Part shown: piece by piece, positions 1 to 5,906 of the stretch
Numbering within the stretch: the stretch's first letter is position 1
Layout: each line of letters opens with the position of its first letter
Origin: Terrisporobacter sp.
GTDB lineage: Bacteria; Bacillota_A; Clostridia; Peptostreptococcales; Peptostreptococcaceae
Assembly (NCBI GenBank): GCA_029851945.1
Contig: JARKUZ010000029.1
Span: 1-8,392 of the forward strand
DNA length: 8,392 nucleotides
Direction of reading: 5' to 3'
The notes under the pieces: generated by a model
The model's database searches: none
Seen by the model: only the letters and a program-made list of their open reading frames with translations
Told to the model about the DNA's origin: nothing
Made by a program: the position numbers and the translations under genes

Positions 1-365
1 TAACATTTTCTATAATAGCAATAGTATTAGGATATATGTTGGGAATTGCATTAAGTGTAAATGATGTATTGAATTTCTTAGAAAATAATATTAAAAATTG
101 TTCTGCAATAGTTATGTTTTGTATAACGACTGTATTAGGAAAGTTATCTCCACATAGAATGTTTACTCATAAATGGCTTGGTACATTAATGTTTTGTGGA
201 AGTGTATATTTAACAGGAAATATATATTTATCACTAGGTTTTTCTATGGGATATATTTTACATATTGTTTGTGATAGGTTTTCGCCAAGAGGTAAGAATT
301 TGAAATTTTTTGAGTTTAAATTGCCTTGTAAAAATTCGAAGAATAAAACAACAATTACTTGGTAA
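1..365 (+). CDS. YdjM-like membrane metal-dependent hydrolase, 3' part
   Basis: The reading frame is open back to the first base, so the start codon lies outside the window; the Met at 36 is probably internal. What remains is about 120 residues. It contains a PHRMFTH segment, matching the His-rich HRxxTH signature of the YdjM/DUF457 family, and then a hydrophobic GYILHIVCDRFSPRGKNL stretch, matching that family's G-[YH]-x-x-H-x-x-x-D-x-x-[TS]-x-x-G motif. Members are small multi-pass membrane proteins annotated as metal-dependent hydrolases, with His and Asp as likely metal ligands; the substrate is unknown. Hydrophobic segments fit membrane location. The usual N-terminal part with its own metal-binding residues would lie upstream and cannot be checked. 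The gene converges on the minus-strand gene that follows. Family assignment is fairly good; biochemical role is inference. Confidence 0.75.
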   Translation, partial: TFSIIAIVLGYMLGIALSVNDVLNFLENNIKNCSAIVMFCITTVLGKLSPHRMFTHKWLGTLMFCGSVYLTGNIYLSLGFSMGYILHIVCDRFSPRGKNLKFFEFKLPCKNSKNKTTITW

Positions 366-410
366 ATACAATTTTTAACAAATAAAATGTTTAATTAATA
401 AATAATTAAT

Positions 411-446
411 AAAAGAATTGGCAACTATTTAGCTGACAATTCTTTT
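411..446. terminator. Bidirectional terminator between convergent genes
   Basis: A perfect 10-bp inverted repeat (AAAAGAATTG at 411-420, CAATTCTTTT at 437-446) encloses a 16-base loop. On the plus strand it is followed by a T-rich run, and on the minus strand by ATTAATTATT. It ends the partial hydrolase gene and also the minus-strand gene, whose last codons and TAG stop (427-425) lie inside the hairpin. Confidence 0.7.
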
Positions 447-952
447 ATTTTTATGTTTTTAGGTAAGTTTGTTTTTATTGATTTAAGTATATCTTTTGGA
501 TTTTCTGTCATTATAGAACAAATAAGTAAATCATACTTAGTTGTAAGTTTTAACTCATAAGTATTTTCTTTATCTTTTTTTTCAAGTAATAAACTTTGAA
601 TTTCATTGAATTCACCATAGTTATTTTTTACTACTACATAATTATCATATATTGCAAATTTAGTACAAGATAATTTTATGCAGAAAAAAACTATTATATT
701 TATAATTATAACTGTTATTAAGTAATAAGATGTTATATTATTCATAAATGTATAAATAGCAAACATTATACTAACAATTAATAAAATAATAGATGAAATA
801 TAAGTATTTAAAGAGCTAGTAGTGTATTCAAGTTTTAAATTATCTTTATTCTTAAATATTTTTTTATAATAAATAGAATATAGAATTGTTAAATAATAAG
901 CAGGCATTCCAGCAAAAATAATTAAAAAGAATATAAGAAGAAAATTATTCAT
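425..952 (-). CDS. Hypothetical membrane protein with PH-like C-terminal region
   Basis: This encodes 175 residues. The start is well supported: AGGAGG (plus-strand CCTCCT at 961-966) lies 8 bases before the ATG. Three hydrophobic stretches (about residues 3-28, 50-70 and 75-95) look like membrane segments and are followed by a soluble C-terminal half of about 80 residues. That half alternates short hydrophobic strands (AIYDNYVVVKN, TYELKLTTKYDLLI) and ends in a helix-like NPKDILKSIKTNLP. The layout resembles bacterial PH-like (bPH) membrane proteins, but I see no diagnostic motif, so this is a structural guess. It is transcribed divergently from the histidine kinase gene and convergently with the hydrolase gene, so it is a single-gene unit. 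Function unknown. Confidence 0.8.
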   Translation of the reverse strand: MNNFLLIFFLIIFAGMPAYYLTILYSIYYKKIFKNKDNLKLEYTTSSLNTYISSIILLIVSIMFAIYTFMNNITSYYLITVIIINIIVFFCIKLSCTKFAIYDNYVVVKNNYGEFNEIQSLLLEKKDKENTYELKLTTKYDLLICSIMTENPKDILKSIKTNLPKNIKIKELSAK

Positions 953-965
953 AAAAAAGTCCTCC

Positions 966-981
966 TAAGAAAGATTTCTTA
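966..981. repeat. Inverted repeat next to the minus-strand ribosome binding site
   Basis: Perfect 7-bp arms TAAGAAA (966-972) and TTTCTTA (975-981) are separated by GA. The repeat lies in the 5' leader of the minus-strand gene and touches its AGGAGG. A 2-base loop is too tight for a full RNA hairpin, so a protein-binding site or a shortened stem are the options. No function can be assigned. Confidence 0.4.
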
Positions 982-999
982 AATTTTTATATAAATAAT

Positions 1000-1028
1000 A
1001 TTCTATACTAATAACTATATATTATCAA
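1000..1028 (-). promoter_or_regulatory. Probable sigma-A promoter for the minus-strand membrane gene
   Basis: Read on the minus strand: TTGATA (1028-1023), a 17-base spacer, then TAGAAT (1005-1000). Both hexamers are 5/6 matches to the sigma-A consensus at ideal spacing. Transcription would start near 993, giving a leader of about 40 bases. The -35 box lies inside a short inverted repeat (TATATT at 1018-1023, AATATA at 1027-1032), which could be an operator or simply AT-rich background. Confidence 0.55.
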
Positions 1029-1213
1029 TATAGATAAAAACTTCTTATATTTAAAAGAAAAGTTTAATAAAAAAGTTAATTAAATTTATAAAATTTCAAA
1101 AAAAGAAAAATAAAATGTTTTCAAACAGAATAAAATTATATAAAATAGTAATAAAGGAATATTATGTATTTAATTTAGAGATATTATTAAAAAAAGAAAG
1201 GTTTAGGAATAAA

Positions 1214-2851
1214 ATGCGGTATAATAAAAAAGCTTTTTTAAGAATAAAAGAAATAACTACTATTTTAATAATTTTTGTAATGTGTGGATGTTATGGTTTT
1301 TTAGTTGAAGAAAGCTTCAATATTATTACTTTTATTCAAACTATGTCATTAATTACATTCTGTTTTTATACAGTCAGTATATTTATACTAATATTAAATA
1401 ATAGAAAATATATTAATAATATTTATAAGTATTTATCTATAGGATTTTCAGGGGTTGGATTTTTAGCAGCATCTAATATACTTATATTAAAAGACAACTT
1501 TGAAATTACTTCAGTTTATGGTAAGCTTAGTAGGCTTTTCTATGTAATTTCTATATTTGAAATATTAGTATTTATATTATCATTTTTAAATATAGATAAA
1601 AAAAGAAATATAAAAAATCTTTTTATAAATGTTATGATATCAACTTTAATAGCTACATATTTAGTTTATAAAAGTAAATTACATTTTTTTGAGAAATTAC
1701 AGCTTCAAGGATTTAATGAAACTAAATTTATAGTAGAAATGGTAATTATATTATTGTATATAGTATTAATATTTATTATTAGAAAAAATAAAGAAAAGAT
1801 TTCTAATAAAATATTTTTGAATTTAATAGAATATAGTGTTTCAAGAATTATATTGAGTATATTTGTAGTTTTTACTTTTGAACAATATAATATTATTAAT
1901 GCTTTAATAACTTATTTAATAAGATTCATAGGAAATTATTATGTGTTTAAAATTATTGGATTAGAAGTTATTATAAAACCAAATGAAGTTTTATACAATG
2001 ATTTAATGATAAAATCTAATATGCTAGAAGAAAAGCTATCTGAACTAAAAAGAAAAAATGAAGAAGACGAAATAAAAAAAGAGTTACTAGCTAATATTTC
2101 TCATGAGTTTAAGACTCCAGTAAATGTTATTTATTCTGCAATACAAATGCAAGATATGAAGAGAGAGTGTAATGATATAAATGAAATTTTAAAGTTTAAT
2201 TCTATAATTAAACAAAATTGTTATAGATTAATAAGGTTAATAGATAACTTTATTGATTCAAGTAAGTTAACAGAACAGAATTATAAATTAAGCTTAAAAT
2301 GTTTAAACATAGTTTCTGTTGTTGAGAATACTACAATGTCCATATTATCTTTTGCTGAAATGAAAGGAATAGAGGTTATTTTTGATACTGAAGAAGAAGA
2401 GTTTTTTGTTTTAGCAGATAAAGATTTAATTGAAAGAAGCATTTTAAATATATTATCAAAATCTATTAAATATAATAAAGAAAATGGTATGATAAATGTT
2501 TTTGTTGGATCTAGGGAAGAAATGGTTATTGTAGAAGTCCAGGATAGTGGTATTGGTATACCAAATGAAAAACAAAAGTATATTTTTAATAGATATGCAA
2601 GGATTAAAGAAAGTAAAAGTGGATATAAAGAAGGATCGGGATTAGGTCTTAATATAGTACAGGAAATAGTTAAGAAGTTTAATGGAGAAATTAAACTTGA
2701 AAGTGAAGAAGGAGTTGGAACAAAGATAACTCTTATTATACCTAAAGCAGAATTTGATGAAGAAATGTATGAAGATTATTACGATGACTTTAATTTTAAA
2801 AATGATATCATGCAAAAGGTTGATTTAGAAATGTCAGATATATGTATATAA
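1214..2851 (+). CDS. Membrane sensor histidine kinase, MASE3-like sensor
   Basis: I chose ATG 1214 (545 residues) because AGGAA lies just before it; an in-frame ATG at 1115 (578 residues) has no Shine-Dalgarno match and adds only a basic stretch of 33 residues. Residues 10-250 hold about seven hydrophobic segments; spacing and the ILNNRKYINN-type turn resemble the MASE3 membrane sensor domain. A coiled-coil linker (about 262-290) precedes the HisKA H-box NISHEFKTP, with His297 as presumed phosphorylation site. The ATPase domain has LIERSILNILSKSIKY (N-box), DSGIGIP (G1, Asp444), IFNRYARI (F-box) and GSGLGLNIV (G2, 474-482). It should autophosphorylate and pass phosphate to a response regulator. 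The second N-box Asn, normally a Mg-ATP ligand, is Lys416, so activity may be altered. An acidic tail follows the ATPase domain. No receiver gene is adjacent, making this an orphan kinase. Confidence 0.88.
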   Translation: MRYNKKAFLRIKEITTILIIFVMCGCYGFLVEESFNIITFIQTMSLITFCFYTVSIFILILNNRKYINNIYKYLSIGFSGVGFLAASNILILKDNFEITSVYGKLSRLFYVISIFEILVFILSFLNIDKKRNIKNLFINVMISTLIATYLVYKSKLHFFEKLQLQGFNETKFIVEMVIILLYIVLIFIIRKNKEKISNKIFLNLIEYSVSRIILSIFVVFTFEQYNIINALITYLIRFIGNYYVFKIIGLEVIIKPNEVLYNDLMIKSNMLEEKLSELKRKNEEDEIKKELLANISHEFKTPVNVIYSAIQMQDMKRECNDINEILKFNSIIKQNCYRLIRLIDNFIDSSKLTEQNYKLSLKCLNIVSVVENTTMSILSFAEMKGIEVIFDTEEEEFFVLADKDLIERSILNILSKSIKYNKENGMINVFVGSREEMVIVEVQDSGIGIPNEKQKYIFNRYARIKESKSGYKEGSGLGLNIVQEIVKKFNGEIKLESEEGVGTKITLIIPKAEFDEEMYEDYYDDFNFKNDIMQKVDLEMSDICI

Positions 2852-2860
2852 AAAGAATAA

Positions 2861-2895
2861 TTAAGCTAATAATTGTATTAGTTTAATGAATTTTT
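2861..2895 (+). terminator. Terminator of the histidine kinase gene
   Basis: TTAAGCTAATA (2861-2871) pairs with TATTAGTTTAA (2876-2886) around the loop ATTG, giving 11 pairs including one G-U. A T run at 2891-2895 follows after four bases. It starts 10 bases after the kinase stop codon. Confidence 0.65.
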
Positions 2896-2916
2896 ATTAA
2901 AAGTTTGAGGAAAATA

Positions 2917-2945
2917 TTTACAGAAAATGATTTAAGGTGTATACT
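2917..2945 (+). promoter_or_regulatory. Probable sigma-A promoter of the 49-codon gene
   Basis: TTTACA (2917-2922), a 17-base spacer and TATACT (2940-2945), each 5/6 to consensus. The predicted start near 2952 gives a leader of about 80 bases that would carry the stem-loop at 2953-2984. A second possible promoter, ATGACT (2975-2980), 18 bases, TATAAT (2999-3004), lies closer to the gene and inside the palindrome at 2996-3011; the sequence alone does not say which is used. Confidence 0.55.
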
Positions 2946-2991
2946 AGATTTATAGTAGCCGAAAGGAAAGTTTTATGACTACTAGAATCTA
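2945..2991 (+). repeat. Long imperfect inverted repeat in the 49-codon gene leader
   Basis: Outer arms TAGATT (2945-2950) and AATCTA (2986-2991) and inner arms TAGTAG (2953-2958) and CTACTA (2979-2984) form 6+6 pairs with a 2/1 internal loop. The apical part begins with CCGAAAGG, which could close as a two-pair GAAA tetraloop. If transcription starts near 2952, only the inner stem and loop are in the RNA. AATCTA can alternatively pair with TAGATT at 2992-2997. Confidence 0.5.
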
Positions 2992-2995
2992 TAGA

Positions 2996-3011
2996 TTTTA
3001 TAATTATAAAA
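2996..3011. repeat. Perfect 16-bp palindrome before the 49-codon gene
   Basis: TTTTATAATTATAAAA is identical to its reverse complement and is flanked by AG on the left and CT on the right, with one A/G mismatch between. It contains a perfect TATAAT (2999-3004) and ends just ahead of the ribosome binding site, so it could be an operator over a promoter. AT richness makes a chance palindrome possible. Confidence 0.45.
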
Positions 3012-3033
3012 GCTAAAGGGGTGATGCTTCTAA

Positions 3034-3183
3034 ATGTCGTTATTGGATGATGTTCAGTTTATGGACAAATATGATAGAGAGGAGGCGTGGGTAAAGCTTA
3101 AAAATAGGCTTTTAATTAATGCTAAGATTGAACTTTATAAATGTTTTAAAGAAGGAGATGATCCAGCCTATCTAATACGTTAG
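3034..3183 (+). CDS. Small hypothetical protein, 49 residues
   Basis: This is an ATG-initiated frame with an in-frame TAA just before the ATG and the Shine-Dalgarno AGGGGTGA at 3017-3024, nine bases upstream. The product begins MSLLDDVQFMDKYDREEAWV and ends GDDPAYLIR. It is highly charged, lacks a membrane segment or signal peptide, has a single Cys (residue 37), and residues 15-40 look amphipathic-helical. Amino acid composition is balanced, unlike random AT-rich translation. Support for a real gene comes from its promoter upstream, its ribosome binding site and a strong terminator about 85 bases after the stop, which together make a complete unit. I do not recognise the family. A small regulatory or adaptor protein is possible, but this is a guess. 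Confidence 0.7.
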   Translation: MSLLDDVQFMDKYDREEAWVKLKNRLLINAKIELYKCFKEGDDPAYLIR

Positions 3184-3227
3184 TAAAGGAGGATAGAAGT
3201 TCATTATTCATAAAATAAAGTAGATTT

Positions 3228-3239
3228 TAAACATGTTTA
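3228..3239. repeat. 12-bp palindrome between the small gene and its terminator
   Basis: TAAACATGTTTA is perfectly self-complementary. It lies 44 bases after the small gene's stop and upstream of the terminator, where a promoter for the permease would have to be. It is a possible operator; no further support is visible. Confidence 0.3.
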
Positions 3240-3266
3240 TTTAAAAATAATTTAATAATGTATATA

Positions 3267-3295
3267 AAAAGGAGCTACTTAATTTAGCTCCTTTT
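3267..3295 (+). terminator. Terminator between the 49-codon gene and the permease gene
   Basis: AAAAGGAGCTA (3267-3277) and TAGCTCCTTTT (3285-3295) form a perfect 11-bp stem around a 7-base loop, followed by AATTTTAA. It ends about 20 bases before the AGGTGA of the permease gene, leaving no room for a promoter after it. The permease must therefore rely on readthrough or on a promoter upstream of the hairpin. Confidence 0.75.
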
Positions 3296-3326
3296 AATTT
3301 TAACATAAAAGGTGTAGGTGATAAAA

Positions 3327-4451
3327 ATGGAGTATATATCATTAGTAGTTAAGAAGATAAGGCCTTTTTTGAGTTTGATTATCTTTTTCTTGGCATTTAC
3401 TATTTCTTTTTCAATAATTATAGGAACTTTAAAATATACAATTCCATTTATAATTGGATTAATAACAGCATCAATTTTAAAAAAGCCAACAGAGGCTCTT
3501 ATTAAGAGGTTTAATATAGAAGGAAATTTTGCAGCAAGTATTTCAATTTTAATATTTTATATTATTACAGTAACTTTATTAGGATTTGGTGTAATGTATT
3601 TTTGTTCGGAAATTAAAGATTTAGCAACTGATGGCTATCAGTATTTGTATGATAATGGATCAGAGATAAATAAATTTGTTCAAGATTCACTATCAGCTTT
3701 TGAAAATATAGATGAATCTATTTTAGAAAGCTTAAAAAGTAATATAAATAAATTTATATCAGATATATCAAATTATGCTTTAGATTTTAGTATGAATATT
3801 GTAAATTACATAATAAATGTAATTTCAGCTTTGCCCTATATTATATCAGTAATAATTTTTGCAATATTATCTAGTTTTGTTTTTCTTAAAAAGTTTATTA
3901 AAAAGGATTCTTCAGATATAAAAGGTACTGAATATATTAATGAAAATGAATTTGAGAAGTTTTTGAAGATTATAGTAGAAATTAAAGATGTTGTTTTTAA
4001 GTATATAGGTACTTATTCTATATTAATTTTATGTACATTTATAATTACCTTTATAGGATTTACTATGTTAAGAATACCATATACACTGTTATTAAGTTTA
4101 ACATGTATGATATTAGATTTGCTGCCTGTTGTAGGAATGATAATGGTATTTTTACCACTTTTAATAATTTATTTTTTTGCTGGAAAGTATATTACTGTTA
4201 TATTTTTAATTGTTTTATTTTGTGGAATTATGATTACTAGGAATATATTAGAGCCTAAGCTTTTATCATCATCTTTAGAGTTATCTTCATTAAGTGTTTT
4301 AATTGCTATATTTATAGGGGTAAATGCTGCAGGATTTAAAGGAATGATATATTTGATGGCACTATTTATAAGTTTTAATTTTTATAAGAAATATTCAAGT
4401 AATAATCAAGGATTTATATTTAAGCAAAATGAAGATAGACTTGAAAAATAA
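3327..4451 (+). CDS. AI-2E family transporter, YtvI-like permease
   Basis: I chose ATG 3327 because AGGTGA (3316-3321) sits five bases upstream; the GTG at 3318 overlaps that site. The 374 residues form a multi-pass membrane protein: paired N-terminal helices (about 10-55), a helix near 70-90, a soluble loop with an amphipathic stretch (about 95-150), then a C-terminal block of helices. The family core is visible as DLLPVVGMIMVFLP, followed by the motif RNILEPKLLSSSLELSSLS and a last helix pair. These match the AI-2E exporter/UPF0118 family, closest in style to the sporulation-associated YtvI branch. Substrate is unknown: members are linked to autoinducer-2 export or Na+/H+ exchange, but the name does not prove this. 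A second, YrrI-like family member lies at 7033. A terminator directly precedes the gene and another follows it. Confidence 0.88.
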   Translation: MEYISLVVKKIRPFLSLIIFFLAFTISFSIIIGTLKYTIPFIIGLITASILKKPTEALIKRFNIEGNFAASISILIFYIITVTLLGFGVMYFCSEIKDLATDGYQYLYDNGSEINKFVQDSLSAFENIDESILESLKSNINKFISDISNYALDFSMNIVNYIINVISALPYIISVIIFAILSSFVFLKKFIKKDSSDIKGTEYINENEFEKFLKIIVEIKDVVFKYIGTYSILILCTFIITFIGFTMLRIPYTLLLSLTCMILDLLPVVGMIMVFLPLLIIYFFAGKYITVIFLIVLFCGIMITRNILEPKLLSSSLELSSLSVLIAIFIGVNAAGFKGMIYLMALFISFNFYKKYSSNNQGFIFKQNEDRLEK

Positions 4452-4472
4452 TATAAAATATTTAAAAAAACT

Positions 4473-4535
4473 ATAGAAAAGCTTCCGTTTCTATTGTATC
4501 TTTCTTAAAGGTAGCAAGAATAGAAGCCTTTCTAT
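4473..4535 (+). terminator. Terminator with a large internal loop after the permease
   Basis: ATAGAAAAGCTTC (4473-4485) pairs with GAAGCCTTTCTAT (4523-4535), 13 positions with one A/C mismatch, followed by TTTTAA. The 37-base loop contains an alternative stem, TTCTATT (4489-4495) with AATAGAA (4519-4525), around a smaller CTTT/AAAG hairpin. The alternative overlaps the last bases of the main stem, so the two compete. It starts 21 bases after the permease stop. Confidence 0.6.
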
Positions 4536-4869
4536 TTTAATATATAAATTTAGGAATATTAATACTTAATAATGATGAAAAAATATATAAGTAATAAAAA
4601 TGTAGTATATTTTTATATTACTCTAATTATATATATAATGGATGTTAAAAATATTAACAAGCATAGTGATAACTTAATAGATATTATGAATGATAAACCT
4701 TCGGAGCTTAGATATAGGACTAGAAATTAAATATAGTAAAATATCATAGGGGAAATTACTAAAATAATAAAGTACACAAATTTATGAAAAGGTTTACTAA
4801 AATGGGAACTAATACATCTAATTTAGTTGTTATTTTCGAGATTAAAATAAAATTTTAGGGGGTATTTTG
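4536..4869. other. Long intergenic stretch, little identifiable content
   Basis: This gap of about 330 bases holds one doubtful short frame (4572-4730), a direct repeat TTACTAAAAT (4756-4765 and 4794-4803) upstream of the AraC-type gene, and the AGGGGG ribosome binding site (4857-4862) of that gene. I found no convincing -35/-10 pair; TTGTTA followed by TAAAAT near 4825-4850 has poor spacing. I see no RNA gene. Confidence 0.5.
4572..4730 (+). CDS. Doubtful short ORF, 52 residues
   Basis: The frame opens with ATG ATG AAA AAA and ends at TAA 4728-4730. The product would have a hydrophobic N-terminal half (VVYFYITLIIYIMDV) and a polar tail ending PSELRYRTRN. The only Shine-Dalgarno candidate, AGGAA at 4552-4556, is 15 bases away, which is too far. 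The polar tail looks more protein-like than random AT-rich sequence, but there is no promoter, and I recognise no family. It may be chance. Confidence 0.2.
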   Translation: MMKKYISNKNVVYFYITLIIYIMDVKNINKHSDNLIDIMNDKPSELRYRTRN

Positions 4870-5841
4870 GTGAAAGTTTTAATAGGTGATGATGAAGCAA
4901 AAATTAGAGAGGATATAAAAAGTACTATTTATTGGAAAAACTCTGAGTTTAAGATTAGTAGAGAATCTGAGAATGAAATTATAAGTAAAATGGAAAAAGA
5001 GGAGAATAAAGTTATAAATAATAAGTTAAAGAAACATGATGATAAGTTAAAGGAAAATTTTCTTAAGGAATGGATGAGAGGAAAAATTAGAAGTTCAGAA
5101 GTTGAAAATGATATGAGATATTTTAATATTAAATATACTAATTCAATGGGGTTAATAATAGTTAAACCTTTAATAAAGTCGAAATGTATAACTGAAAATG
5201 ATTGGAAAGAGGACTTGTTAAGTTATGCTATATATAATATTGCAAGTGATGTAATGAATAAATTTGAATGTTTAAATATATTTATTGATTCTAAAAGGCA
5301 AGTAGTTATTTTGTGTGATATAAATCCGATAAGGTATTGGCATGGTACTGTTAATGAATTAGAAAATACTATTAACAAATATCTTAAAATAAATGTAGTT
5401 ATATGTGCATCATTCTTACGTAATAATCCAGTTCAAGTCAACATTGTTTATAAATCTTTATGTAACAGATTAATTGATAAAAGTAAGAAAACACCTGTAG
5501 TTATTGAAGTACAAAAGTATATAAATAGAAATTATAATAATGAAGATTTATCAATATCAGAAATAGCAAATAATTTAGGTATTAGCCAGACATACCTTAT
5601 TAGATTATTTAAGAGAGAGCTAAGAATGACTTTTGCTGATTATTTAACTAATGTAAGAATAAAGAATGCAATAATTTTAATGAGAGACCCATCACTAAAA
5701 TTATATGAAATTGCAGAATTAATTGGATATAGTACACAACATTATTTTAGTAATGTATTTAAAAAGCATGTTGGAATATCACCTCAAGACTATAAGTTAG
5801 GTTTAGTCAATAAAAAAAATGGTGAAATATTATCATGTTAA
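4870..5841 (+). CDS. YesN/AraC-type regulator with truncated receiver domain
   Basis: I chose GTG 4870 (323 residues): AGGGGG (4857-4862) lies seven bases upstream, better than TTG 4867 at four. Residues 1-35 match the start of a receiver domain (MKVLIGDDEAKIRED, with the acidic pair Asp7-Asp8), but the protein then passes straight to a charged coiled-coil linker (about 36-65). The phosphoacceptor Asp, the conserved Thr/Ser and the Lys of the receiver are absent. Residues 65-205 match the middle domain of YesN regulators (FLKEWMRGKI through the NIVYKSLCNRL segment). Residues 211-312 form a complete AraC/XylS DNA-binding domain with two helix-turn-helix units: LSISEIANNLGISQTYLIRLFKR and LYEIAELIGYSTQHYFSNVFKKH, then the GISPQDYK ending. 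YesN proteins are usually near 500 residues. It probably binds DNA without phospho-control; the target genes are unknown. Confidence 0.85.
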   Translation: MKVLIGDDEAKIREDIKSTIYWKNSEFKISRESENEIISKMEKEENKVINNKLKKHDDKLKENFLKEWMRGKIRSSEVENDMRYFNIKYTNSMGLIIVKPLIKSKCITENDWKEDLLSYAIYNIASDVMNKFECLNIFIDSKRQVVILCDINPIRYWHGTVNELENTINKYLKINVVICASFLRNNPVQVNIVYKSLCNRLIDKSKKTPVVIEVQKYINRNYNNEDLSISEIANNLGISQTYLIRLFKRELRMTFADYLTNVRIKNAIILMRDPSLKLYEIAELIGYSTQHYFSNVFKKHVGISPQDYKLGLVNKKNGEILSC

Positions 5842-5849
5842 AGTAAATA

Positions 5850-5878
5850 GTTACAAAATAAGTTATTTATTATATAAT
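5850..5878 (+). promoter_or_regulatory. Probable sigma-A promoter of the deacylase gene
   Basis: GTTACA (5850-5855), a 17-base spacer and a perfect TATAAT (5873-5878). The start would be near 5885, leaving about 20 bases before the ATG at 5907. The -10 lies within the perfect palindrome TTATTATATAATAA (5867-5880). No clear terminator separates it from the regulator gene, so readthrough is also possible. Confidence 0.45.
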
Positions 5879-5906
5879 AATAAATTATTGGGTGCGAGGT
5901 GAAATT

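Noticed and set aside
1115..1213. N-terminal extension of the histidine kinase from ATG 1115
   Set aside because: There is no Shine-Dalgarno match before 1115 and the extra residues show no domain feature; ATG 1214 has AGGAA upstream. The longer form cannot be fully excluded.
2953..2984. Known riboswitch class in the small-gene leader
   Set aside because: I compared it from memory with the c-di-GMP, preQ1, fluoride, ZTP, purine and guanidine consensus cores, and none of their conserved segments is present.
4031..4240. Frame of 69 codons within the YtvI-like permease gene
   Set aside because: It lies in another frame of a clear membrane-protein gene, is Tyr/Asn/Cys-rich as expected from shifted AT-rich codons, and has no ribosome binding site.
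4825..4850. Promoter directly before the AraC-type gene
   Set aside because: TTGTTA and TAAAAT are only 10 or 15 bases apart depending on the choice of -10, which is outside the usual spacing.
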